Shown in pieces: positions 45,611 to 53,368 of a stretch of 64,000 bases of DNA (positions within the stretch are counted from its first letter, which is position 1; every line of letters begins with the position of its first letter). The stretch lies in NCBI RefSeq assembly GCF_025457425.1, contig NZ_JAMXIA010000002.1, forward strand, positions 124,001 to 188,000, written 5' to 3'. Below the pieces are notes generated by a model. It did not search any database. It was not told the origin of the DNA and saw only the letters and a program-made list of their open reading frames with translations. A program made the translations under genes and the position numbers. Source of the DNA: Chryseobacterium foetidum. Lineage in GTDB: Bacteria > Bacteroidota > Bacteroidia > Flavobacteriales > Weeksellaceae.

Positions 45611-45930
45611 TTATTCTTCCACCTTCATTTTTTCAATTGAAGCTCTAAAAAAATCAGCACTACAGATACCTAGTACGGAAGCATCCGGAATAAACTTTAC
45701 TGCATCTTTTTCTACTTTTGTAAAATCTACGATCTCATTTTTTGGATGAGTAGATTTATGAGCTGATTCTTTGATATTTCTTCTTCAAACCAGTTGCCGG
45801 TATTCTGAGCTTTTAAAGAAGATGATTCAAATCCAGAGGAACTCCCTCCTGATGTAAAATTCCAAGTCAAACCAATCATGTCCTTTTACTCTGTTTTTCC
45901 ATTTCTTAACAGTTACATGTAATTTTTAAT
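45611..45930 (-). pseudogene. AbiEii-type nucleotidyltransferase toxin, C-terminal remnant
   Basis: Three frames joined end to end recover the C-terminal part of an AbiEii/AbiGii toxin: WKNRVKGHDWFDLEFYIRRE (the family's KGRDWYD motif), then NTGNWFEEEISKNQLINLL, then EIVDFTKVEKDAVKFIPDAS and LGICSADFF before the stop. There are two frameshifts and no N-terminal catalytic half. The family is the toxin of type IV toxin-antitoxin and abortive-infection systems. No antitoxin gene (AbiEi) is near. It is clearly dead and probably old cargo at the edge of the element. Confidence 0.65.
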
Positions 45931-46140
45931 CCCTTAAATCGGAAATTATCCGATTTATGACATCAAATTTAACATTAGAACCAAATTGTCTACAGTACTA
46001 TAAAATTGAATTTACCGATAACATTTTACAAATCTTATTTAAGAAATCTTCATTCTAGTGAGATGTTTGAGGAATCGGTTTTTTGATCTTTCTTGCCTGC
46101 GCATAAAGTCTTTTAAAAAATTTCTTTTTTCGTGCGACAA

Positions 46141-46353
46141 TACTCCAGGCATAGGGTGACTGCTTTAATAGGCATGGATGCCTTAGGAATTATGCCAAAA
46201 CAACCTTTGTAAGAATACATCGCAGCAGATATGACAGACAACGTTGAGAAATTTTACGAGCCGAGGAAGAAAAATCATACAGTTATTTATAAAATTTCAA
46301 ACAGTTCCTGAGACTTTATAATCAACTGGAAGACAAGTTTAAATTATATATCG
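46141..46353 (+). pseudogene. decayed 3' end of a gluconokinase gene
   Basis: The frame reads ALIGMDALGIMPKQPL, a stop, EYIAADMTDNVEKFYEPRKK then NHTVIYKI, aligning closely with the last ~60 codons of the intact kinase at 1502-3010 (ALIGMEALGITLKQPLEEYTA...). The similarity runs on past the kinase stop through ATTATATATCG. Stops and small indels show it is non-functional. It lies 770 bp after the tra terminator. Confidence 0.8.
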
Positions 46354-46509
46354 TAAAAACGGGATAATGTTTCCGTCCAACTCAAAGTTTCTGATTCACT
46401 TTGGATAATGTCTCCGTATCACTAATTCTAAATCTACAAATTATAAAATTTATTGAAATATATAAATTAATGTATGCTTATACTGTTTTTATTTATTTCA
46501 AAAATTATT

Positions 46510-47403
46510 TCACTTTAAGACCCATTCTCCGAAGGTATTTGAAAAGTAACCAGCTTCTCTTTCAAACCGATTGTCATAATAGAAATGTGTATTTCGATTC
46601 TCCAATGAGTAAAGAAGCAAGTAAGGTAAATGTCTGAAATCATAGTAAATGTACTTGTTTATTTTACTCATCGTTTCGCTTTTTGAATTAACAAAATTTA
46701 TAGGTTTTGTGAAAAAAGTATCTAACTGTGAGAAGTCATTTTGCTGAAAAATATGAGTAATCTCATGAGCGACTATTGCAAATTCATTTTTGTAGGGGTC
46801 GTGTAAGACAATGTTTGCAGGAAACGCGACAGCACTGGAATTGGTAGCTATAAACTGCTCTGAATTGCTTGAAAAAATAAACTCACCTGTTTTCAGAGAT
46901 TTTCCCCATTCAAATTTTGTCTGAGAAGCTACGCCGATGGTATAAACCAATGCGACAGGCATAATTTTGTAATAAATCTTAAATTTATCTGTCGTATCAA
47001 ATTCTATCCTGTTAAATCCAATATTAAGATGCCATTTTTCCCAGAAATCTCTGTTCATTGAGGCGTTCTCTTTAATAGAGACTCCGCCGGCATTTACAAG
47101 TTTTGCAGCCCATAACAGTTTGTAATCATTATTATTAACTGCGGTTCTGATCAATCTCTTACTTTCAAAAGTCACATAACCACCCAAAGCGCCCTGATAT
47201 ACTCCTTTAAATAACACCTTATCAAATTTTTGCTCGGGCTTCTTATTAATTAAAGCACCAATTCCCCCAATTACAGCTCCAATGCTGATATTATAGAAAA
47301 ACTCCTTAGTGTCTGAAGTTTTTACGGCCTGAGAATTATAATTATTGAAAGGAAATAACAGTGTTAAAGCAAAACTCAGTTTCAGTAAATTTTTATTGCT
47401 CAT
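46510..47403 (-). CDS. zincin-like protein with HEXXH motif
   Basis: A 297-residue protein with a short signal-like start (KLSFALTLLFPFNNYNSQA), a Gly-rich hydrophobic segment (VIGGIGALI) and a metalloprotease-like motif VAHEITHIFQQNDF (His213-Glu214-xx-His217). Around it, FEREAGYFSN supplies a conserved Glu that could be the third metal ligand. It resembles the 'HEITHxxQ' proteins of Flavobacteriia, related to DUF4157-like zincins often found near secreted toxins. Substrate and cellular place are unknown; proteolytic activity is only predicted. Confidence 0.6.
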   Translation of the reverse strand: MSNKNLLKLSFALTLLFPFNNYNSQAVKTSDTKEFFYNISIGAVIGGIGALINKKPEQKFDKVLFKGVYQGALGGYVTFESKRLIRTAVNNNDYKLLWAAKLVNAGGVSIKENASMNRDFWEKWHLNIGFNRIEFDTTDKFKIYYKIMPVALVYTIGVASQTKFEWGKSLKTGEFIFSSNSEQFIATNSSAVAFPANIVLHDPYKNEFAIVAHEITHIFQQNDFSQLDTFFTKPINFVNSKSETMSKINKYIYYDFRHLPYLLLYSLENRNTHFYYDNRFEREAGYFSNTFGEWVLK

Positions 47404-47535
47404 TGCTCATTTTGATACAGAAGTTCTGTTTTTTGATATTTGAAAATATTTTATGGTAGGTTTTAAGCTCAAAATTAAAATTGGCGAGAATAAAACTATG
47501 AGATTTAATTTTGAATCTATGATGAACAATTTGGA

Positions 47536-48378
47536 TTATTCTACTTTTTCCAGTTCCAGAATGGTTTTGGCTTTGTCAATGTTGGTGTATTCAAGTTTTA
47601 CAAAACCAAATTTTGGATTAAAATAAGAAATAAGCTCAGTATCTCCAATTCTGCTTTTTGCTTTTGCATGAACAACATAACATTCTAAATTTCCAAGCTT
47701 CATTGAAATACTTTTCTTGCCTGTAATCTCATAAATGTAATGATTTTCGATTTCACCTTTCCATTCCAACCATCTTTTGTCTGACCAATGGTCGCCAATT
47801 TCCAGACTCCAGATCCATTTTGTTCCAACTTGATAAGGTGCTTTGATGTATGGAAAAGGATTTAATTCTAAAATTTCGAAAAAATTACTTCTGGGTGGGT
47901 GAATCCAGACATTTTTTTCATTCTCAACAGCTCCTGTCATTTCCATTGTAAGAAATTTACCATTATTCATCAGGTATTCATAGCCTATAGCTGTTTGATT
48001 ATAATCCGGAAGATTAGTTGCAAAAGGATTTCCAGAGTTAGGTTTTAAAATTAAATATTTTACGGTTTCGTTGTCCTGCTGGTCAATATTCACAAAATCC
48101 CAATCGGCAATACTGTAACCATCCGGCTGTAGAATTTCTTTACCTTTTTTGATCAGAAATTTTTCTCCCTTTGCATTTTGGTAAAAATAAGAATACGTGA
48201 ATTTTTTCCCGATAGTATAAATAATATTATTGCTGTTGTAATTTTCATCATACGACTTACTTGTGACAGGTTTCTCAACTATAATTCCATCGTCATCAAC
48301 AACGTATTTTTCTGAATTCGTCTGTGCGAAAAATGAAGTATTCAATACAACGAGAGACAATATTTTTAGAGATTTCAT
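47536..48378 (-). CDS. secreted hypothetical protein
   Basis: A 280-residue protein with a signal peptide (ILSLVVLNTSFFAQT) and a beta-rich mature part. The C-terminal third (VGTKWIWSLEIGDHW, LGNLECYVVHAKAKSRIGDT, FGFVKLEYTN) has the look of the DUF3108/LolA-like lipid-binding fold, in which a W-x-E-x-Y pattern precedes a 'G..CY.V.A' strand. That is a faint resemblance. It lies 132 bp downstream of a minus-strand gene. The function is unknown. Confidence 0.6.
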   Translation of the reverse strand: MKSLKILSLVVLNTSFFAQTNSEKYVVDDDGIIVEKPVTSKSYDENYNSNNIIYTIGKKFTYSYFYQNAKGEKFLIKKGKEILQPDGYSIADWDFVNIDQQDNETVKYLILKPNSGNPFATNLPDYNQTAIGYEYLMNNGKFLTMEMTGAVENEKNVWIHPPRSNFFEILELNPFPYIKAPYQVGTKWIWSLEIGDHWSDKRWLEWKGEIENHYIYEITGKKSISMKLGNLECYVVHAKAKSRIGDTELISYFNPKFGFVKLEYTNIDKAKTILELEKVE

Positions 48379-48407
48379 TTTGTAATTTTTATACTGTTGA
48401 AAGCTTT

Positions 48408-48415
48408 CAAATATA
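48408..48415 (-). promoter_or_regulatory. -7 element of the secreted-protein gene
   Basis: On the minus strand TATATTTG matches TAnnTTTG, 30 bp before the start at 48378. No -33 TTG is clear. Confidence 0.45.
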
Positions 48416-48573
48416 CTTAGTTTTTGAATGTGGAAGAGTTTTATTTCATATAATAATGATATTGCATGAGATTTTATTTTAGATTAATAAGTCTGATATA
48501 CCATATTTACTTTCTTAAATAATAACCACAAACTTCCTGATTAATTTTCATACTCTAACTAAATTTGAATCTC

Positions 48574-48604
48574 TTGAGCCGATTAAATTTGTTAATCGGC
48601 TCAA
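48574..48604. promoter_or_regulatory. palindromic operator upstream of the Fic gene
   Basis: TTGAGCCGATTAA, a 5-bp spacer, TTAATCGGCTCAA: a perfect 13-bp inverted repeat, 45 bp before the Fic start. A second, degenerate copy (TTGAGC ... TCGGCTCA) follows at 48618-48647. It is a likely operator bound by the Fic protein's own C-terminal winged helix. Confidence 0.7.
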
Positions 48605-48649
48605 TTTTTCAATATAATTGAGCTAAATAAACTTAATATTCGGCTCATC

Positions 48650-49758
48650 ATGTATATTTGGCAAGAAAAAAACTTTCCTGATTTCAGTTTTGATAAGGAT
48701 AAACTCATTTCCGGTATCGAAAATTTCACTTTGCAACTGGGCGTTGCCAATGGTTTTGTAATGGGGTTTTCCAAAGAAATGAAGCAGGAAATCTTTACAG
48801 AAATCATGTTGTCTGAAGCTTTAAAAACCTCGGAAATCGAAGGCGAATATTTTAGCCGGGAAGATGTAATGTCTTCATTAAAAGTAAATCTGGAGCTCAA
48901 AGATTACCAGATCAAAAGTAAAAACTGGAAAACTGATGCCATTGCAAAGCTGATGATTGAAGTTCAGAATTCTTACTCGAAAAAACTTACTGAAGATCTT
49001 CTCTTAAACTGGCATCAAATCTTACTGGAGAATGAAAAGAATATTAACTCCGGATTATTCAGAAGCGGCAGCGAACCGATGCAGGTCGTATCCGGACGTT
49101 TTGGAGATTTTACAGTTCACTATGAAGCACCGCCTTCGAAAGATTTGCCAGAATTAATTCATCAGTTTATCGACTGGTATCAAAAATTCTCTGCAAGAGA
49201 ATTAGGTAAAGTGGGGGAGGCCATGATTTTTTCTGCTATCGTGCATTTGTCTTTTGAAACTTTACATCCGTTTGAGGACGGTAACGGAAGAATCGGTCGT
49301 GCCCTGGCTGAAAAATCGCTGGCTGAAAGGTTGGAAATGCCTGTTTTCATAAGTTTATCAAAAGCAATTGAAAAAGATAAGAACAGATATTATTCTGAGC
49401 TTAAAAAAGCCCAGCGTAATTCTCACATAACGGACTGGATTTATTATTTTTTAGGCATATTAAACGAAGCTTTGCTTGACTCTCAAAATGTAGTTTTATT
49501 CACGATGAAAAAAGTGAATTTCTTTAATCGCTTTAAAGAGATGCTGAACGAAAGAGAACTGAAAGCCATCAATAAAATGCTGGAGCAGGGTATGGGTGGC
49601 TTCAAAGGGGAATGACAGCAAAGAAATATATATCCATTAATAAGACGTCAAAGGCAACTGCAACGAGAGATCTACAACATCTAGCAGATATTAATGCTTT
49701 TAGAAAAACAGGTGGTGGACGTTCGGTGATTTATCAGGTAAATCTGGAAGATTTTTGA
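48650..49758 (+). pseudogene. Fic family protein with C-terminal frameshift
   Basis: The intact part (48650-49615, 321 residues) has the full Fic core: HPFEDGNGRIGR (from His206) and an N-terminal inhibitory-helix motif TSEIEGE. Fic proteins transfer AMP from ATP to a target. After GGFKG the frame hits a stop, but moving by one base restores GMTAKKYISINKTSKATATRDL ... GGGRSVIYQVNLEDF, the usual C-terminal winged-helix domain, ending at 49758. The simplest explanation is one G lost from the GGGG run at 49608-49611. The truncated form keeps the catalytic domain. A terminator lies 14 bp beyond the restored end. Confidence 0.8.
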
Positions 49759-49771
49759 TATCATAACTCAT

Positions 49772-49800
49772 TATTTGTGCAAGCTTACCTTGCACAAATA
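49772..49800 (+). terminator. terminator of the Fic gene
   Basis: TATTTGTGCAA, a 7-bp loop, TTGCACAAATA: a perfect 11-bp stem, 13 bp after the frameshift-restored Fic stop, followed by TTT and a nearby T run. Confidence 0.75.
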
Positions 49801-50007
49801 TTTCATAATTTTTTTTGAGAATTGGGTCGGCAATTAGATAAAAGTATTTAATAATTATTTTACTGAAAGTTCAAATAGTTATAACTGGTTTTAAAAAACT
49901 TCTACAATAAAATTAATTTTTTTTAAAAGTTCAGTTTCGATATTTTAAAAAGTAAACATCGTTTTTTGAGATAATAAGAAAAGTTTAAGTTGTAGTAATT
50001 TCATTTC

Positions 50008-50397
50008 TTAAAAATCAGAATTTTTAATTTTGTTAAAAATAAATTTTTTCTTATTTTTTATAAGCAATAATGTATCTCCCTTGATTTTTTTTATAATTTT
50101 GAAAGGTAAATGTACTTCCCTCCAATAAATAGGAAAACTGTCATTTTGTAAACTTCCCGGGATAAGAAATTTTCTCTCCTCTAAATCTTTACTGTAATAA
50201 ACAAAATTGTATTGATCATTAATGTAATCTTTTTGGTTTATAGTAAAACTATGTCCGATATTAAACATACCCTCACCTGAAGTTGATGTATTAAATTCAT
50301 AATCATCAAAATCTCTAACAGTTGCCATTTTTTTATCGCAACTCAATATTGTAAAACAATATATTATTAATACAAACTTTAAATAACAATACTTCAT
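50008..50397 (-). CDS. small lipoprotein (hypothetical)
   Basis: A 129-residue protein with a lipoprotein signal (KFVLIIYCFTILSC, acylated Cys about residue 20) and a mature part of short beta strands ending in Lys-rich segments (LLLIKNKKKFIFNKI). Probably anchored in a membrane. I do not recognise the family. The region is unusually AT-rich, even for this genome, as is common in acquired segments. Confidence 0.6.
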   Translation of the reverse strand: MKYCYLKFVLIIYCFTILSCDKKMATVRDFDDYEFNTSTSGEGMFNIGHSFTINQKDYINDQYNFVYYSKDLEERKFLIPGSLQNDSFPIYWREVHLPFKIIKKIKGDTLLLIKNKKKFIFNKIKNSDF

Positions 50398-50515
50398 ATA
50401 TTAAAATTTAAAATTTTCTTCAATAGTGCATAAAATATAAAGTTGTGAAAAATTAAAATGACAAAGTATTTTCTGATCTCAAGCCAAGATTATCATCGTT
50501 TTGAGATTTGTTCAA

Positions 50516-50599
50516 TTAAGAAAACATCTTTTTTAAAGTTTCCGTAATTTCTTCGCTGGTAACATCGTCAAGAATTTCAATCATTTTTTGAGACTTAGG
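50516..50599 (-). pseudogene. short gene-end remnant
   Basis: A 27-codon frame just before a stop reads VNPKSQKMIEILDDVTSEEI then TETLKKMFS. It has a helical, protein-like composition but no start. It is too short to assign. It may be the end of a lost small gene. Confidence 0.25.
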
Positions 50600-50612
50600 A
50601 TTAACAAATCAA

Positions 50613-51002
50613 CTACACATTAAAAGAAAAATGACCATCTCTTATATCTAAAAGGTGGTCATTTGAGTTAATATAAATTTTAGTGTTTGGGATTAAAAAA
50701 CAAAAAGTATTCCATTTATTTGTCAAATAAGCCAAAATGAATTTTAAAGTCATGGTTTTATTGATTGAGAAAATCATCATTGTGCTAAACATACTATTTT
50801 TCTCAGTTATATCCAGAAACATTCCTGTCATTCTTTTACCAATTCCACTCTCATCATCAAAAGGTTTTCTGTGACTTGTGCCAAATGAGTGAAACCGCCT
50901 TCAATTTGACAGTATATTAGCTGCCATTAATATCCTTGCTATAATCGCTACAAACTTTTCTTTTTCCTCTTCGATTTCGTCCTCCGGTTTGGTAAATTTG
51001 TA
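50613..51002 (-). pseudogene. decayed frame with an internal stop, unknown family
   Basis: One minus-strand register stays open for 130 codons except for a TGA at 50901. The upstream part reads YKFTKPEDEIEEEKEKFVAI, IARILMAANILSN; the downstream part reads RRFHSFGTSHRKPFDDESGI, GKRMTGMFLDITEKN. Both look protein-like, but neither has a good start codon. A hairpin (AAATGACCATCT / AGGTGGTCATTT, 50628-50663) lies inside the 3' end. The 50398-51115 gap holds no intact gene. Confidence 0.25.
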
Positions 51003-51115
51003 TCACATCGCAAATATATAGCACAGCTTTTGATAGGCATTTTAACGGCAGTGTAAATGATGTGTTATAGATGATTTGGAGACTGTTATAATATTTAATT
51101 TTCCTCCGAATAACT

Positions 51116-51463
51116 ATGGCTCATAAGCAAATAAAATACTCAGATCAGGAACTGTTTTTGCTGATAAAAAACTGTCAAAGAAATAACTTTAATTACATTT
51201 ATGATTCTTATAGTCCTCTATTGTATGGACTTTTGGTGGGAGCAGGACTTTCAAAAAGCTATTCCTGTGAAATATTAGAGCAGACCTTTGTCAATATTTG
51301 GAAAAACGATACCCCTATTTGCGTTTCTGATAAGACTTTTACAAATTGGATTATAAAAATTTTATTAAGATCTGTAAGAGAATATTTAACTTCAAATGAT
51401 AGAAAATTTAAAATCAGTTTTGTAAAGTCAGGAGCTTTATCGATTGAATTTTTAGATGTGTGA
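51116..51463 (+). CDS. sigma-70 region 2-like protein lacking region 4
   Basis: A 115-residue protein whose start (YSDQELFLLIKN, FNYIYDSYSPLLYGLL) and middle (EILEQTFVNIWKND) match region 2 of extracytoplasmic-function sigma factors, the part that binds core RNA polymerase and the -10 element. The region-4 helix-turn-helix is missing: after LLRSVREYLTS the protein ends. Such half-proteins occur in Chryseobacterium genomes, so it may be a functional truncated form or a relic. No anti-sigma gene is adjacent. Confidence 0.6.
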   Translation: MAHKQIKYSDQELFLLIKNCQRNNFNYIYDSYSPLLYGLLVGAGLSKSYSCEILEQTFVNIWKNDTPICVSDKTFTNWIIKILLRSVREYLTSNDRKFKISFVKSGALSIEFLDV

Positions 51464-51680
51464 AATGTTTAGAAAGGGTAATGTGGTCAAAAATAGTCGA
51501 AGCGGCTTTCTCAAAATAAATTTTTTACTTTACTGATCACTAAGTAAACTTATTTTAAAGGAACTTTTAAAATATTCCTTTTTCCAAAAAAGTATCAAAT
51601 ACCTGAATCGCATATTTAATGGTTACAAGAATTGCCAAATCATCAATTACATCTCTTATAAAAATCGTTGAATAATTATT
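51464..51680. other. intergenic region
   Basis: 217 bp of AT-rich sequence between convergent genes with no visible gene or terminator of note. Confidence 0.35.
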
Positions 51681-52052
51681 TTAAAGTTTATTGCCAAGTA
51701 CGTTAATGATAAGTCTGGTGATCTCATTAATATCGTAAGGTTTACTTATATATTGATTAGCACCTGCCTTTTTGGAAATCTTTTCTATATCAAGACTTGC
51801 GGAAAACGCAATAATTGGCAAGCCATTTATACTGGAATCTGACCTTATTATTTTGATAATTTCGTCACCACATATTTCAGGCATCCAGATATCCAACAAA
51901 AGAAGGTCTGGCTGCTCACTGTTAATAGTACTAATCAATTTTGAACTTTGATCTTCTTTAACGACGATATATCCTTCCATTTCCAAAAGAATTTGTAAAA
52001 CGTCTAAATTATCCTGATCATCATCACAGATCAGAATTTTTAATTTTTTCAT
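51681..52052 (-). CDS. single-domain response regulator (CheY-like)
   Basis: A 123-residue receiver domain with the acidic pocket (ILICDDDQDN), the phosphorylated Asp54 (LLLLDIWMPE), the Thr/Ser switch (AFSAS) and the Lys finger (QYISKPYD). There is no output domain, so it likely signals by protein contact. I begin at Met 52052 (MKKLKILICDDD); an upstream start would add 21 residues with no role. No kinase gene is adjacent; one lies at 60.4 kb with its own receiver. Confidence 0.85.
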   Translation of the reverse strand: MKKLKILICDDDQDNLDVLQILLEMEGYIVVKEDQSSKLISTINSEQPDLLLLDIWMPEICGDEIIKIIRSDSSINGLPIIAFSASLDIEKISKKAGANQYISKPYDINEITRLIINVLGNKL

Positions 52053-52287
52053 GCTGCTTTGAATAATTTTTTGTAAAGATAAAAGGAAAATAAAAAACTT
52101 ATTGGATCCGATCAAATATATTTTAATATAATCGCTTTTACAGTGCGTTAGGAGATATTGAAAAATTAAAATGACAAATTAATTGTTTTTATAAAATGAT
52201 CTATGTCAATTTAAAACATTCCCAAGTTGTGAAATGGAATTTAAAGCTGGAATAATAAAACTCTAATAGATCTCACAACTGAAATTA
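52053..52287. other. intergenic region
   Basis: 235 bp between the two minus-strand genes. AT-rich; it should hold the promoter of the receiver gene and the end of the Crp/Fnr gene. I see no clear -7 match or hairpin. Confidence 0.35.
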
Positions 52288-52917
52288 TTAAATTAAAAAA
52301 AGGTGAAGCCCCAATATGAGTTGATAATAAATTTTGTTATCTTTTATTTCAAGTCTACAATCCTGCTCCATTTTTTTTATGGTTCGTATAACAGTCTCAA
52401 CTCTTAATCCTGTTAACGATGCAAGCTGGTTTCTGGTATATGGAACGATGAAACTGTATTTCTCCGAATAACCAAAATATTTTTTAATATGGTCTAATAA
52501 TTTAGTGATTCTGATAAATGGATTATTATCCGATAAAAATGAAGATACCAAGTATCTGAAATGAAGACGTTCAGCGGTATAATTGCTTATCTTAAGAAAA
52601 AGTTCCGGGTTTTCTAATAACAGTTTTAAAAACTTTTGCTTTTCAATTTTAATTAAATCACATTTACTGACAGTAATAGCATTTATTCCATATGGTGTTT
52701 CCGTAAACAAATAACTTTCTCCAAAACAATGACCCTTGAAAGGAAATCCATGAATGAACTCTTTACCATTTTCATGAAAATTATTAATTTTTACTATCCC
52801 TTCCTGTATTTGAAAGTAAAATTTTGATATTGTGCCTTCCCGGAAAATATATTCACCTGAATCATAAGAATATGTTACAGCACCATGAGAAAACAATAAA
52901 TCCTCACATATTACCAT
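52288..52917 (-). CDS. Crp/Fnr family transcriptional regulator
   Basis: A 209-residue regulator: an N-terminal cyclic-nucleotide-binding-type beta roll (YDSGEYIFREGT, GIVKINNFHENGKEFIHGF, FGESYLFTETPYG), a long dimer helix, and a C-terminal winged helix with VPYTRNQLASLTGLRVETVI. The canonical cAMP-binding residues are not conserved, so the ligand is unclear. No Cys cluster for an Fe-S centre is seen. It has a -7 element 30 bp upstream. Confidence 0.85.
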   Translation of the reverse strand: MVICEDLLFSHGAVTYSYDSGEYIFREGTISKFYFQIQEGIVKINNFHENGKEFIHGFPFKGHCFGESYLFTETPYGINAITVSKCDLIKIEKQKFLKLLLENPELFLKISNYTAERLHFRYLVSSFLSDNNPFIRITKLLDHIKKYFGYSEKYSFIVPYTRNQLASLTGLRVETVIRTIKKMEQDCRLEIKDNKIYYQLILGLHLFLI

Positions 52918-52946
52918 AATTAAAATAGATTTAAAATTAAGATTTG

Positions 52947-52954
52947 CAAAAATA
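52947..52954 (-). promoter_or_regulatory. -7 element of the Crp/Fnr gene
   Basis: TATTTTTG on the minus strand, an exact TAnnTTTG match, 29 bp before the start codon at 52917. No clear -33 at proper spacing. Confidence 0.45.
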
Positions 52955-53368
52955 AGAAAAGTTACAATTCAATAATTTTGGGTAGCCACATTATTTTGAT
53001 GCTAAAATACAAATATGAACGTTTCTTTTGGATATTAGTACTGTATGATATTTCGTGATCAGGCGCTGGCAGAGTTTTTCATAGCCTACATTCAACTAAG
53101 ATACATATTCAATCAAACTTTGTGTTAAGAAAAGTAGTCTGAACTCATTTTTACTCTGCTTTTCAGCATTATTATTTATCAGACATAATTCAAGTATCCA
53201 GGTTGCCGTCAATATTATACTTCGGGATCAGCCGAAATAGGTGACTTATATGTAAAAAGAGATTGTGAGTAAAAAATCTTGTCCGAAAATGTAAATAAAT
53301 CAGTTCATCTGCTGAGTTTATCTAAACATCTCAGTTTTATTGAGTATCGGCATACAGCCTATATTCCA
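52955..53368. other. intergenic region, no gene seen
   Basis: About 410 bp between two minus-strand genes. No open frame with a recognisable product or clear hairpin was found. Confidence 0.4.

Noticed and set aside
45543-45749. 68-codon plus-strand frame right of tra
   Set aside because: The opposite strand carries recognisable AbiEii motifs over the same bases.
1502-46353. Gluconokinase ends as precise attachment sites of the conjugative element
   Set aside because: The copies are too diverged, the right one is decayed, and no integrase is seen; only a loose boundary inference is kept.
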